Made by a program: the position numbers and the translations under genes. This document shows, one piece after another, positions 42,414 to 51,719 of a stretch of 64,000 bases of DNA. Within the stretch, counting starts at the first letter, position 1. Each line of letters begins with the position of its first letter. The notes under the pieces are model-generated. The model was not told where the DNA came from and ran no database searches. It saw only the letters and a list, made by a program, of their open reading frames with translations. Origin of the DNA: Croceibacterium atlanticum (GTDB lineage: Bacteria; Pseudomonadota; Alphaproteobacteria; Sphingomonadales; Sphingomonadaceae); contig NZ_CP011452.2 of the NCBI RefSeq assembly GCF_001008165.2, positions 2,046,001 to 2,110,000 of the forward strand. Reading direction: 5' to 3'.

Positions 42414-44441
42414 CTATTCGGCGGCGACGGCGTAGAAGTCTTCGCCGTCCTCGGCTTGCGCTTCGGGAGCCTCGGCCTCTGATGGCTGCTCCGCTTCCGT
42501 GTCCGGCGTCCGCAGGATCGCAGGCAACCATCCGGTCCCGGCCAGAAGCTGCTCGGCGGACTGCGCCATGTCGGCTTTCTTCATGTCCACGATCCGGCGC
42601 GCGGCATCCTCCGATACGCCTTCGGTCACGGCCTCGACGATATGCGCCTTGGTGACACGGCCAAGATAGCTGCCCACGGTGGGCGTCCAGTCCTTCGCCA
42701 TGTCGAGCGCCAGCGCACTCGCCAGCCTGTCGGCGGTTTGCAGCGACCGGGGCTTGCGATCCCACGGCAGATGCAGCGCATTGACGGTGCAGGCCACACA
42801 ATGCGCCAGCAGCGCCATCCGGTCCTCATCGTCCAGAGCGAATATGAAGGTCCACAGTTCCGCCACATCACGGGGCATCCGTTCGGCCCATGCCTCATGC
42901 GCCGCGTTTGCCTTGGCTGCCAGCGGCGTATCCTCGATCCCGTCCGCATGACTGCCCAGCGGCGTCACGGTCGGACGGACCTCAAGGCAACCGGCCTCGG
43001 CAAAGCTGTAGAACAGTTGCGAAGTCAGCGTATGGGTTATAGCGATCAACGCCATGTCGGGCCACTCGCCAAGCGCCACGCGAAGGGCAAGGGTCCGGTG
43101 CGCGGACAGGTCGCGGGTCAGAGCATCGGAAATCGGCTTGCCGACTTCGTCGTCTTCGATGTCCTGCTCACCTTCATCGCTATCGTCGGTCTGTTCATCC
43201 TCGACAGTATCAGGTGCAGCATCTTCGCTTTCACCTTCGGGCTGCGGATCGGCCAGCACCTCATCCTCGGCACGAACGAAACCGCGCTCGATCCTGACCG
43301 TGCCATCATGGTTGAGCACCACGAGCACACCGCCATGCGCGATCAGTTTAGCATCATAGGCATGACGCTTGTCGGAAATCGCATCGATCTCCGCATCCAG
43401 CGCCTCGACCTTGGCCGCCACGTCCTCCGGCATTTCGTCATAGGAGTCGAAATTCTCGACAAGCTGGTCATACTGGGCTGACGCCGCTTCCAACCGCTTT
43501 TCGTCCTCGTCGGACAGGGCAACGGCTTCGGGATAGAAACGCCGCATGCCGTGGGCATGGGGATAGTCGATATGCGCCTCGACCCATTTCCAGCCCTCGG
43601 CCTGCACTTCGGCAGCAACCTCGCGCAGCTTCTCGATAGCCAGCATATCGAGCAAACCCGCATCCTCGAAATAGCCGCCGCCTTCGTCGGCAAACAGGTC
43701 GCGGATGATGGTGCCGCCCGCTTCTTCATAAGCTGCCTCGCCCACGAAGATCGCGCGGCGATCATGGCCGGGAACATTGGCGGCGGTCAGATCGCGCCGA
43801 ATGATCCATGGCTCGCGGTTATGATGCAGGCTCTCGAACACCTGCTCCTGTCGGTCGTGGTCCCCGGTAATGGCAAAGGCCATCAACTGATCCAGCGTCA
43901 GCCCATCCTCGCGGTAGACCTGCAACAGCTTCGGAGACACAGCACCAAGGCGCAGCCGCTGCTTCACGACATGGGCGGACACGCCGAACCGCGCGCCGAT
44001 TTCCTGCGCGCCCCAACCCTTGGTTTCGGAAAGCTCGCGGAACCGCTCGAACTGGTCGGCGGGGTGCATGGGGGTGCGGGTGACATTCTCGTCCAGACTG
44101 ATCTCGGACGGATCGTTCTCGGTGTCGAGCCAGCAGCGCACCGGGTCGGACTTCTTCATCTTCCTGCGCTTGGCGCACAGCAGCATCGCCTGCCTGCGAC
44201 CTTCGCCAGCGGTGACGAAATAGAAGCCGGTCGGCGTTCCATCGTCCTTTACTGCGGGTTCCACGACAAGGTTCTGGATCAGCCCCTTGTGCGCGATGGA
44301 TGCGGCCAGCGCCTCGATGGCGCTTTCCCCGTGCGGCACCTTGCGCGCATTGCGCGGGGACTTCTTGAGCTTGTTCAGGGGCACGAAAATCTCGACGCCA
44401 GACACAGGCTCGGCAGCGGTGGTTTCGGTAACAGCGTTCAT
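42414..44441 (-). CDS. Large ParB/RepB-like partition protein
   Basis: A 675-residue protein. Residues about 15-110 form a ParB nuclease-like domain (VPLNKLKKSPRNARKVPHGESAIEALAASIAHKGLIQNLVVEP, then FYFVTAGEGRRQAMLL), followed by a helix-turn-helix (GWGAQEIGARFGVSAHVVKQRLRLGAVS). A highly acidic stretch is near residues 400-435. The C-terminal 240 residues are helical. It is the last gene before the tRNA. The ATG at 44441 with GGAGAAG upstream is preferred. Lone ParB proteins of this size are common in ICEs and may act in maintenance or regulation. Confidence 0.88.
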   Translation of the reverse strand: MNAVTETTAAEPVSGVEIFVPLNKLKKSPRNARKVPHGESAIEALAASIAHKGLIQNLVVEPAVKDDGTPTGFYFVTAGEGRRQAMLLCAKRRKMKKSDPVRCWLDTENDPSEISLDENVTRTPMHPADQFERFRELSETKGWGAQEIGARFGVSAHVVKQRLRLGAVSPKLLQVYREDGLTLDQLMAFAITGDHDRQEQVFESLHHNREPWIIRRDLTAANVPGHDRRAIFVGEAAYEEAGGTIIRDLFADEGGGYFEDAGLLDMLAIEKLREVAAEVQAEGWKWVEAHIDYPHAHGMRRFYPEAVALSDEDEKRLEAASAQYDQLVENFDSYDEMPEDVAAKVEALDAEIDAISDKRHAYDAKLIAHGGVLVVLNHDGTVRIERGFVRAEDEVLADPQPEGESEDAAPDTVEDEQTDDSDEGEQDIEDDEVGKPISDALTRDLSAHRTLALRVALGEWPDMALIAITHTLTSQLFYSFAEAGCLEVRPTVTPLGSHADGIEDTPLAAKANAAHEAWAERMPRDVAELWTFIFALDDEDRMALLAHCVACTVNALHLPWDRKPRSLQTADRLASALALDMAKDWTPTVGSYLGRVTKAHIVEAVTEGVSEDAARRIVDMKKADMAQSAEQLLAGTGWLPAILRTPDTEAEQPSEAEAPEAQAEDGEDFYAVAAE

Positions 44442-44969
44442 CACACTTCTCCTTCAACACACACTCACCCCGGAATGGGGTGGGCGGCGAAGGAGCGACC
44501 GGCTGGTTCGCTGTCAGAGCCGGGGCGCACCCGGAGGGCTGAAACGAAGAGGAAGTAAGCGCAAAGCGCGTTGCGCCCCGGCGCGGCGAACCTAAAGGGA
44601 AGCGTCGCCCACCCCACCGACGGGGAGAGATACAAACAACGCGATCGGGTCGGCGCAGCCCTGGACCGATCTCCGCATCCAGAGGACGACGCGAATTCGC
44701 AGATGCGGATTTACGACATGACGTGAAACGTCGCTCGCGTCAGGGATTGAAGCCGCATGGCGGAGACAGGCAACGCTTGGCTCCGGTGCAAACCGAAAGC
44801 CCGGCCCAAAGGGCGACGCCGCCGCAATCTTCGCTATTCGACGCCAGAACCAACCTGATTTTGCCGATTTTCTGGAGACAATGTGGAGACAACAGCCCTC
44901 GCAACCGGCTTTGTCTCCAGCGAAAGGGAATGCGCCGTGGCGCTAATTCGCTGATTTGTCATGGAAAAC
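44442..44969. other. ICE right-end region without a gene
   Basis: About 530 bases between parB and the tRNA. It should hold the parB promoter and the right attachment region. It includes the direct repeat TGGAGACAATGTGGAGACAA (44872-44891, two TGGAGACAA units) just before the tRNA. No integrase gene is present. Confidence 0.5.
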
Positions 44970-44990
44970 TGGAGCGGGCGAAGGGATTCG
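44970..44990. other. Probable attachment site (attR) at the tRNA 3' end
   Basis: ICE genes stop right beside the tRNA 3' end. In tRNA-integrating elements the core repeat is the 3' part of the tRNA gene. The matching repeat at the other end lies outside the window, so the length of the core cannot be read. Confidence 0.6.
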
Positions 44991-45044
44991 AACCCTCGAC
45001 CCCAACCTTGGCAAGGTTGTGCTCTACCCCTGAGCTACGCCCGC
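44970..45044 (-). tRNA. tRNA-Gly (GCC), intact, ICE insertion site
   Basis: A 75-base minus-strand gene including an encoded CCA (44970-44972). The 7-bp acceptor stem GCGGGCG/CGCCCGC closes perfectly. The D-loop GGGGUA, anticodon GCC in the loop UUGCCAA (45010-45012) and the GUUCGAAUC T-loop are all present. The 3' end faces the ICE, so the element restored the gene on integration. Confidence 0.97.
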
Positions 45045-45222
45045 TCACTTGGCGCCCCCGGAACTTGCCGCTCCGGGTGGGGAGGCGCGCAACTATCACC
45101 GGGTTTGCCGACCTGCAAGAGGAAAAAACTCATTCCCGTCACAACGTGCACATGCCCTTCACAAATCCGCCTGAAGGTCCACATTGTGCGAATCCAAATC
45201 GCGACAGACAGGAGACCTCCCC

Positions 45223-46146
45223 TTGGCTAGCATGGGCCTTAATATCGATGAGCAGAAGGCAGTCGAACGGTTCCGCAAGGACGTGGTCGATCCCTCGCGC
45301 GACAAGCTCGTCATCCTCGATTTCTGGGCCGAATGGTGTGGACCGTGCAAGGCGTTGACGCCGGTGCTGGAAAAGGTCGCCGCAGAATATGCCGATAAGG
45401 GCGTGCTGCTGGCCAAGCTGAATGTGGACGAGGAACAATTCATCGCCGCCCAGTTCCAGGTGCGGTCGATTCCCACTGTCTATGCGATTTTCCAGGGCCA
45501 GCCGGTGGCGGATCTGACCCCGGCCCGCACCGAATCACAATTGAAGCAGATGCTGGACCAATTGCTGGAAAAACTGCCGATCAAGGCAGGTGCCGGCGAT
45601 GAAGGCGCTTCGCAACAGCCCGATCTGGAACAGCTGGTCGGCATGGGCGAACAATTGCTGGCCGAAGGCGATGCCGAACGGGCCGCATCGGTTTTCATGC
45701 AGATCGCACAGATGGCGCCGGACGATCCCGGCGTGCAGTCCGGCCTGATTCGCGCATTGCTGGCTGCCGGCCACAAGGAAGAAGCGCAGGCCGCGTTCGA
45801 TGCCCTGCCGGAAGATCTGAAAGCCGATCCCGTGGTGGCCCAGGCAGGCAGCGCGCTGGAACTGGCGGGAAGCGATGTCGATGACAGCGAATTGCAGGCC
45901 CTGCGCGCCGCCGCGGCAGAACGTCCGGCCGATATGCAGGCCCAGTTCGATTTCGCCCAGGCTGCCTTTGCCGCAGGTTCGCGCGATGAAGCGGCGGACA
46001 CGCTGCTGAAGATGATCGAAATCGATCCGGCATGGAATGAAGGCGCGGCCAAGGCCAAGCTGTTGCAGATCTTCGAAGCGGTCGGGCTGGAAGATGCCTG
46101 GGTGGCATCCCAGAGGCGGCGCCTTTCGCTGTTGCTGTTCGGTTGA
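45223..46146 (+). CDS. Thioredoxin-TPR co-chaperone (YbbN-like)
   Basis: A 307-residue protein: a thioredoxin domain with the active site WAEWCGPCK (about residues 36-44) and QVRSIPTVYAIFQGQPV, followed by a tetratricopeptide region (about 140-300). It resembles E. coli CnoX/YbbN, but here the CGPC redox site is intact, so it can act as an oxidoreductase as well as a holdase. The TTG at 45223 has a GGAG 8 bases before it; an ATG at 45232 is the alternative. First chromosomal gene after the ICE; coupled to the next gene. Confidence 0.9.
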   Translation: MASMGLNIDEQKAVERFRKDVVDPSRDKLVILDFWAEWCGPCKALTPVLEKVAAEYADKGVLLAKLNVDEEQFIAAQFQVRSIPTVYAIFQGQPVADLTPARTESQLKQMLDQLLEKLPIKAGAGDEGASQQPDLEQLVGMGEQLLAEGDAERAASVFMQIAQMAPDDPGVQSGLIRALLAAGHKEEAQAAFDALPEDLKADPVVAQAGSALELAGSDVDDSELQALRAAAAERPADMQAQFDFAQAAFAAGSRDEAADTLLKMIEIDPAWNEGAAKAKLLQIFEAVGLEDAWVASQRRRLSLLLFG

Positions 46147-46763
46147 TCGTGGCCAGTTCGCGGCTCTCTATCTTTCCATTGTCCGGGGCGATCCTGTTCC
46201 CGGGCCTGCAATTGCCGCTCCATATATTCGAGCCGCGTTACCGGGCCCTTGTGGGGGATGCGCTGGCGCGCGACCGGCGGATCGCGATGATCCAGCCGCA
46301 GGGCCCGGAAGAAGATGCCCCCCTGTTCCAGATCGGCTGCGTCGGCCGAATCGAGGATGTGGAGGCTCTGGAAGATGGCCGGTATAATATCGTCCTCGAA
46401 GGGGAATCGCGCTTCCGCCTTAAGCGGGAACTGGATGTGAAGACGCCCTTCCGCCAGATCGAGGCGGAATTGCTGGCCGATCCGAAACATGAAACGCTGA
46501 GCCTGGCCGAACGCGCCGGTTTTGAACAGGAAGCCCGCATCTTCGCCGATATGCAGGGTTATTCGATCGATTGGGATTCGGTCGAACGGCTGGACGATAC
46601 ATCGCTGATCAACGGCGTCAGCCAGATCGCGCCATTCGATTCCGCGTCCAAGCAGGCATTGCTGGAAGCGCCCAATCTGGCCGAACGCTGCGAATTGCTG
46701 ATCCAGCTGATGCAGTTTTTCGGCCGCGGCGATCCGGACGAGGAACGGGTGACGCTGCAATAG
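46143..46763 (+). CDS. Lon substrate-binding (LON N-terminal) domain protein
   Basis: A 206-residue protein containing only the N-terminal substrate-binding domain of Lon protease (LSIFPLSGAILFPGLQLPLHIFEPRYRALV ... LFQIGCVGRIEDVEALEDGRYNIVLEGESRFRL). It lacks the ATPase and protease parts, as usual for this stand-alone family. TTG at 46143 overlaps the previous stop; a GTG two codons later is also possible. Confidence 0.92.
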   Translation: MIVASSRLSIFPLSGAILFPGLQLPLHIFEPRYRALVGDALARDRRIAMIQPQGPEEDAPLFQIGCVGRIEDVEALEDGRYNIVLEGESRFRLKRELDVKTPFRQIEAELLADPKHETLSLAERAGFEQEARIFADMQGYSIDWDSVERLDDTSLINGVSQIAPFDSASKQALLEAPNLAERCELLIQLMQFFGRGDPDEERVTLQ

Positions 46764-46778
46764 GGACGGGCGGCTGCC

Positions 46779-47399
46779 TTACAGGAAGCTGCCCTTCACC
46801 CCGTCGATCACGAACTGGATCGCCAGCGCCGCCAGCAACACGCCCAGCAGGCGCGTGATCACTGCCTCCACATCATTGCCGAACAGCCGCATCAGCGGTG
46901 TGGCCGCGATGAGGGCGCCCAGGGTCAGCAGCATGACCGCACCCAGCGCGCCGAGAATGACCAGGGTCTCTTCCGTGCCCTGCGCCCGCGCCATCAGCAG
47001 CATGATGGATGCGATCGCGCCCGGCCCGGCCAGCATCGGCATGGCCATGGGGAAAACGGACACGTCCTCTATCTCGGGCGTGGCACGAATCTTCTCGGCC
47101 CGTTCCTCGCGCCGCTGGGTCCGCTTTTCAAAGACCATTTCCAGCGCGATCAGGAACAGCATGATACCGCCGGCGATGCGGAAGGAATCCAGCTGGATAT
47201 GCAAGGCGCCCAGCAATTGTTCCCCGAACAGGGCGAAGCACAGCAGGATGACCGAAGCGATCGATGTGGCCCGAATGGCCATGTTGCGTTGCTGGCGCGG
47301 GGTCGCCTCGCTCACCAGCCCGGCATAGATCGGCGCGCAACCCGGCGGGTCGATCACCAGGAACAGGGTGACGAAGGCGGAAAGGAAGATTTCGATCAT
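46779..47399 (-). CDS. MarC family membrane protein
   Basis: A 206-residue UPF0056/MarC protein with six membrane segments, beginning FLSAFVTLFLVIDPPGCAPIYAGL and containing FRIAGGIMLFLIALEM and VFPMAMPMLAGPGAIASIMLL, all family signatures. Function unclear despite the historical link to antibiotic resistance. Its start overlaps the stop of the upstream lipoprotein gene. Confidence 0.93.
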   Translation of the reverse strand: MIEIFLSAFVTLFLVIDPPGCAPIYAGLVSEATPRQQRNMAIRATSIASVILLCFALFGEQLLGALHIQLDSFRIAGGIMLFLIALEMVFEKRTQRREERAEKIRATPEIEDVSVFPMAMPMLAGPGAIASIMLLMARAQGTEETLVILGALGAVMLLTLGALIAATPLMRLFGNDVEAVITRLLGVLLAALAIQFVIDGVKGSFL

Positions 47400-48109
47400 A
47401 GCCCGATCCGTCCCCTGCCCAGCGACAGGTCAGCAGGCGCCATTTCGGAACCGTCCCACTGCCATACGCGGATCTGCGGACGGCCGGCATCGTCCAGCCC
47501 TGCGATCCAGTAGAGCGTGCCGTCATCCGACCGGCCGCTTTCTTCCGGCGCAGCAGGCGCCGCCGGTGCCGGGCCCGGCGCGCCGCCACAGCGGGCAATG
47601 TCGGATCCGATCATGTCGCGCGCAGGCAGCGGCTGTTCGAGGGATCCGCTCAGATCCGCGAGAAAGCGATATTCGCCGCGCCGGTCATCCCGGACCCGCT
47701 TCCACACGGTGGAATACCAGCCATGCGTATCGCCCGGCCCTTCCCAAGCCCCCCGTGTGACCGCCACGGTCCCGTCGCAGCTGGACCAGACGCGGTGGGG
47801 ATGCCAGCTGATCGACTGCGCCGGATCGGCACGGCCTTTCAGCCATTCCTGCGCCAGCACCTTTTCCGGAACGAACATATGCGCCCCGTCCGCCGCATAA
47901 TCGGCAAAGGCGGTCCACTGCCCTTCTTCCCGCGCCATGCGGGAAAAGGCCAGTTCGGTCGCGACCACCCGGCTGGGATCGGCCCGCGCCGGAATGCGTG
48001 GCCCGTCGCGCCGCTGCGGCCCTGCGGCGCACGCGGCCAGCGCCGCGCAGGCAAGCAGCGCGAACGCGGCGCGCCAACCGCGCAGGACAGGATCAGATAC
48101 GGAAGGCAA
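47396..48109 (-). CDS. Predicted lipoprotein of unknown function
   Basis: A 237-residue protein with a lipoprotein signal (ALLACAALAACAAG, lipid Cys near 27). The mature part (FSRMAREEGQWTAFADYAADGAHMFVPE ... VAVTRGAWEGPGDTHGWYSTVWKR) resembles SnoaL/DUF4440-type cone folds. The C-terminal 60 residues have a proline-alanine linker followed by a short beta-rich domain. It overlaps the yggT gene by 17 bases. Confidence 0.82.
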   Translation of the reverse strand: MPSVSDPVLRGWRAAFALLACAALAACAAGPQRRDGPRIPARADPSRVVATELAFSRMAREEGQWTAFADYAADGAHMFVPEKVLAQEWLKGRADPAQSISWHPHRVWSSCDGTVAVTRGAWEGPGDTHGWYSTVWKRVRDDRRGEYRFLADLSGSLEQPLPARDMIGSDIARCGGAPGPAPAAPAAPEESGRSDDGTLYWIAGLDDAGRPQIRVWQWDGSEMAPADLSLGRGRIGL

Positions 48110-48377
48110 TGTCAGACAATATGCGCATGAGTATCTGCAGCCCGATTATCAGCACGAGCGGCGAAAAATCGATCGCCCCCGTATCGGGCAGGATCTTGCG
48201 GATCGGCCGCAACAGCGGATCCATCAACGCATTGATGGAGGAATAGACCTGCATCAGGAACTGGTTGCTCGGGCTGACGACATTGAAGGAAAAGAGCAAC
48301 CCGATCACGAACTGGACGATGATCAGGACGACAATCGCCTGCACGATAATGCCGAGAATGCTGACAAGGGTAATCAA
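48093..48377 (-). CDS. YggT family membrane protein
   Basis: A 94-residue protein with two membrane segments and the family pattern IIVQAIVVLIIVQFVIGLLFSFNVVSPSNQFLMQVYSSINALMDPLLRPIRKILPDTGAIDFSPLVLIIGLQIL. Role probably in membrane or osmotic homeostasis. Confidence 0.93.
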   Translation of the reverse strand: MITLVSILGIIVQAIVVLIIVQFVIGLLFSFNVVSPSNQFLMQVYSSINALMDPLLRPIRKILPDTGAIDFSPLVLIIGLQILMRILSDIAFRI

Positions 48378-48434
48378 GACGTACTTCCTCTCGCTACGTG
48401 CAATCTGCTGCCTAGCCCAGCGGGTGGAGGCGCA

Positions 48435-48959
48435 TCAAGCGTCCGGAGATCCGGCCGCCCGTTCAAGCGGTTCGATGAACGTGCTGGAACGCAGCGTCCA
48501 GCGCAATTGCTGCGGCGTGGCACCGGGCACATCGTTCACCCGGCGCAGCACCAGCTGGCCCGCGCTTTCGGGCATTGAAGGATCGGCGGCATCGGTCAGA
48601 ACGCCGTCAATCGTGCAATAGAGCGAACCCGCCGCGCCTTCCGTCATCGGTTCGGCCATGGTGAATTGCGGTTCCGCATAATCGGAAAAGCGCGCCTCCA
48701 GCAGCCGATCATCTATTTCGGGGCCGGCCCAGACCAGCGCCGCATCGCGGAAACGCCCCGCGCTGACCGCATCGAGATAGAAATTCGCCACCACCGCGCA
48801 ATCCCGGTCGGACAGCGCCAGGAGATGATCCGGATCGGCCGGTTGCGGAGACGCTGCGGGCGCGGCTTCGGCAGGCTCCGCCGTTTTGTCCGCCTGCCCC
48901 GAATTGCCGGAACAGGCGGCAAGCAGGGCAAAGGCGGGCAGCAGTGCCGGCGCCCGCAT
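48435..48959 (-). CDS. Predicted lipoprotein
   Basis: A 174-residue lipoprotein with lipobox LLAACSG near residue 15 and an Ala/Pro/Glu-rich linker to residue 45. The rest (DCAVVANFYLDAVSAGRFRDAALVWAG...) is a small unknown domain. Its ATG overlaps the argB stop by one base (TGATG), so it is likely co-translated with argB. Confidence 0.82.
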   Translation of the reverse strand: MRAPALLPAFALLAACSGNSGQADKTAEPAEAAPAASPQPADPDHLLALSDRDCAVVANFYLDAVSAGRFRDAALVWAGPEIDDRLLEARFSDYAEPQFTMAEPMTEGAAGSLYCTIDGVLTDAADPSMPESAGQLVLRRVNDVPGATPQQLRWTLRSSTFIEPLERAAGSPDA

Positions 48960-49864
48960 CAATCGCCCCCGGCGCGAACCAGCGTACCCGCCCCGCGGGA
49001 GGTGAAGAATTCCAGCAGCATGGCGTGCGGCACGCGGCCATCCAGAACCACTGCCGCTTCGCACCCGGCCTCAACCGCTTTCACGCAGGTTTCCAGCTTG
49101 GGAATCATGCCGCCGCTGATCGTGCCGTCTTCACGCAATTTGGCGATATCGGCGGGTGTCAGGTCCGTCAGCAAGCTGCCCTGCTTGTCCAGCACGCCGG
49201 ATACATCCGTCAGCAGGAACAGGCGTGCGGCACCAAGCGCGGCGGCAATGGCGCCCGCCATCGTATCGGCATTGATATTATAGGTATGGCCATCCCTGCC
49301 CGCGCCAATCGGGGCCACGATCGGAATCATGCCCGCCTTGCTCGCGGTTTCCAGAATGGTGGTGTCCACCTCTTCCGGTTCGCCGACAAAGCCCAGGTCG
49401 ATCGCCTGTTCGATCTGGCTGTCGGGATCCTTGGTCGTGCGCGCGACCTTGCTGGCGGTGACCAGCCCGGCATCCTTGCCCGAAATGCCCAGAGCCTTGC
49501 CCCCGGCCTGCGCGATCCAGCCGACCAGTTCCTTGTTGATCGCGCCGGACAGCACCATTTCGGCCACTTCGGCGGTCGCCTTGTCCGTAACGCGCAAACC
49601 GTCGATGAATTGCGATTCGACGCCCAGCTTCTTCAGCATGGCACCGATCTGCGGCCCGCCGCCATGCACCACCACCGGGTTGATGCCGACTGCCTTGAGC
49701 AGCACGATATCTTCGGCAAAATCGCGCGCGGCCTTGGGATCGCCCATGGCGTGGCCGCCATATTTCACGACGAAACTACGCCCGGCATAGCGTTGAAAAT
49801 AGGGGAGCGCCTCGATCAGCGTCTCCGCCTTGGCGAGCATTTGCTTGTCCTGCGAGGCGGTCAT
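48959..49864 (-). CDS. argB: Acetylglutamate kinase
   Basis: A 301-residue amino-acid kinase that phosphorylates N-acetylglutamate in arginine synthesis. Signatures: [56 protein letters not shown] and [18 protein letters not shown] at 49864 (MTASQDKQ) gives the normal length. Confidence 0.97.
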   Translation of the reverse strand: MTASQDKQMLAKAETLIEALPYFQRYAGRSFVVKYGGHAMGDPKAARDFAEDIVLLKAVGINPVVVHGGGPQIGAMLKKLGVESQFIDGLRVTDKATAEVAEMVLSGAINKELVGWIAQAGGKALGISGKDAGLVTASKVARTTKDPDSQIEQAIDLGFVGEPEEVDTTILETASKAGMIPIVAPIGAGRDGHTYNINADTMAGAIAAALGAARLFLLTDVSGVLDKQGSLLTDLTPADIAKLREDGTISGGMIPKLETCVKAVEAGCEAAVVLDGRVPHAMLLEFFTSRGAGTLVRAGGD

Positions 49865-49991
49865 GGCCTGCGCCTTAGCCGCTCCCCCGCACGCTGCAAA
49901 GCCAGTCCTGCGCCGGAAATACGCATTGCCCGTTCCGCCATGCCTTCCGCTGGTGTAGCCAGGACAGCCGCACCTCGGGGGAAAGAGCACG

Positions 49992-50768
49992 ATGAAGCGC
50001 AAGAAATACGAGGAATTGCTCGAACCTCTGGAGCATGAGCTGGTGGCCATGGCCCGCTGGGCAAAAACCAGGGGCGAACGCATCTGCGTTCTGTTCGAAG
50101 GGCGCGACACGGCCGGCAAGGGCGGCACGATCAAGGCGATTTCTGAACGCATCAATCCAAGGCAATGCCGCACGGTCGCCCTGCCCAGGCCGGGCGAGGT
50201 GGAAGCCGGCCAATGGTATTTCCAGCGTTACGTCCAGCACCTGCCCGCCGCCGGCGAAATCGTGCTGTTTGACCGCAGCTGGTACAACCGCGCCGGAGTG
50301 GAACGGGTGATGGGCTTTGCCAGCGATGCCGAAGTCACCGCCTTCCTGCACCAGGCGCCGATTTTCGAAAGGCTGCTGGTGGATGACGGGATCCGCTTGT
50401 TCAAATACTGGCTAAGCTGCGATCAGGAACATCAGGAAGAACGCTTCGCGGAACGTCTGGAAGATCCGCTGAAACGCTGGAAGCTATCCCCCGTCGATGC
50501 AGCAGCGCGGAGCCGTTATCAGGACTATACCGCCGCGAGGGAGGCGATGTTCGCGGCAACGCACACACCGCATGCGCCCTGGACCGTGGTCGACTTCAAC
50601 GACCAGAAGCATGGCAGGCTGACCCTGATCCGCGATCTGCTGGATCGCCTGCCCGATACGGTGGTGCCGGAACAGGAAATCGACTGGCCGGACCTGCCGC
50701 ACAAGCCGCTGACGGAAGAATTCCGGATGCTGGAACCGATTCGCCCCTATCTGCTGCCCGATGAATAG
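49992..50768 (+). CDS. ppk2: Polyphosphate kinase 2 family protein
   Basis: A 258-residue PPK2 enzyme that transfers phosphate between polyphosphate and nucleotides. Walker [15 protein letters not shown] (about 36-49), the [16 protein letters not shown] Walker B/lid motif (about 95-110) and [30 protein letters not shown] are diagnostic. Single-gene unit with its own terminator. Confidence 0.95.
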   Translation: MKRKKYEELLEPLEHELVAMARWAKTRGERICVLFEGRDTAGKGGTIKAISERINPRQCRTVALPRPGEVEAGQWYFQRYVQHLPAAGEIVLFDRSWYNRAGVERVMGFASDAEVTAFLHQAPIFERLLVDDGIRLFKYWLSCDQEHQEERFAERLEDPLKRWKLSPVDAAARSRYQDYTAAREAMFAATHTPHAPWTVVDFNDQKHGRLTLIRDLLDRLPDTVVPEQEIDWPDLPHKPLTEEFRMLEPIRPYLLPDE

Positions 50769-50828
50769 AGGCGGGCGGGCGACGGGCTGAAACGGCCCGC
50801 GCGGCCCAAAGGTTAACGGCAGCTAAAC

Positions 50829-50850
50829 CCCCGATGAACCGGGGCTTTTT
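50829..50850 (+). terminator. Terminator after ppk2
   Basis: A short GC stem CCCCG/CGGGG around ATGAAC followed by CTTTTT, 60 bases past the ppk2 stop. Confidence 0.65.
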
Positions 50851-50958
50851 CTGCTCCTTTTGCCTTATCCGGCGCGCCGCTGGTCGCAATCCCAATCGCC
50901 AATCTGGCGGGCCGCACGTTTGTGTTTGCGGATGCAGAACAGTTCAAGGAACCCGCAA

Positions 50959-51315
50959 ATGCACAAGCTCCGTTTCATTGCCCCATCGCTGGCCGCCATG
51001 TTGCTGGCCGGCGCTTCCGCCGCATCGGCGCAGGAAGTGCCCCCGCCTCCCCCGTCGCAGGATCCGCTGCCCCCGCCTCCGGGACCGCCCGCACCGCCCA
51101 GTGACGATCCCTTGCCGCCGCCCCCGCCGGAGGATGCAGCACCCGCCACGCCGGGCGACGTGCAGAACGTGGACCCGGACGAAGTGCCGCCCCCGGCAGA
51201 TGATGATTGGGTGGAAGACCAGCCGGATCTCGATGACGAGGATTTCCTGCCGGAAACGCCGGATTCCGAAATGCCCGAGGAACCGGATTCAGTGGATGAC
51301 CCGCTGAACAACTGA
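50959..51315 (+). CDS. Secreted proline- and acid-rich protein
   Basis: A 118-residue protein with a signal peptide to about residue 24 (ASAASAQE) and a mature chain of almost only Pro, Asp and Glu (VPPPPPSQDPLPPPPGPPAP...). No fold is expected. Probably periplasmic or envelope-associated; function unknown. Confidence 0.75.
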   Translation: MHKLRFIAPSLAAMLLAGASAASAQEVPPPPPSQDPLPPPPGPPAPPSDDPLPPPPPEDAAPATPGDVQNVDPDEVPPPADDDWVEDQPDLDDEDFLPETPDSEMPEEPDSVDDPLNN

Positions 51316-51346
51316 AAATGAAGGCCTCGTCCTTCAGGTCGCGAAA

Positions 51347-51376
51347 GGGCGGCGGGCATCGACCCGCCGCCCTTTT
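51347..51376. terminator. Strong bidirectional terminator
   Basis: A perfect 10-bp GC stem (51347-51356 with 51363-51372), loop CATCGA, then TTTT; the opposite side has CTTTC. It separates two convergent genes. Confidence 0.8.
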
Positions 51377-51409
51377 CAATTCGGTTCAGGTTTCAAGGAC
51401 GGAACTGAT

Positions 51410-51559
51410 TCAGCCCGCGTCCTGATCGCCTTCCACGATCTTGCGCAGCACGCGCAGCCGTTCCCGCTCCTCCTTCATGTCGCGTTCCGGATGGGCTTCT
51501 ATCCGCTCCACAAGAGTGCGAATTTCGCGGCGGCGATCTTCATTCGTGACTTCTTCCAT
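51410..51559 (-). CDS. Small acidic-basic protein, 49 residues
   Basis: A short gene with a consensus AGGAGG ribosome-binding site 6 bases before its ATG. The product (MEEVTNEDRRREIRTLVERI ... ERLRVLRKIVEGDQDAG) is one long charged helix. The good translation start and a terminator past its end support it as a real gene. Confidence 0.6.
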   Translation of the reverse strand: MEEVTNEDRRREIRTLVERIEAHPERDMKEERERLRVLRKIVEGDQDAG

Positions 51560-51719
51560 GGGTTCCTCCTATCCAGATCTATCCCGATCTGATCAACGCG
51601 CGGGCACCGCACCCGGTTCCGGCCCGGGGCCTGTTTTCAAATCCCTGACGGAATCCTTCCGCCCAATCAGGAATCGCCCTGAATTGCGCCCTATAGCCGT
51701 CTGCGTCATCTGACCGGCC

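Larger units (their letters stand above)
1..44972. mobile_element. Integrative and conjugative element, right-hand portion
   Basis: A contiguous set of conjugation, replication and maintenance genes ends at the 3' end of an intact tRNA-Gly gene, the usual insertion site for such elements. Seen in sequence: a Trb mating-pair operon, copG-traG, a relaxase with DUF3363, traF, DUF2840, repA, AlpA-like, DUF2285, DUF932, DUF736 and ParB genes in an order typical of alphaproteobacterial TraG/Trb ICEs. No integrase gene lies in the window, so the element must continue past base 1 on the left, where trbF is also cut. The exact right boundary within the tRNA 3' end is inferred. Confidence 0.88.

Noticed and set aside
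44961-45230. An 89-codon plus-strand frame opening MENWSGRRDSNPRPQPWQGC
   Set aside because: It is the antisense of the tRNA-Gly gene, a well-known false gene call.
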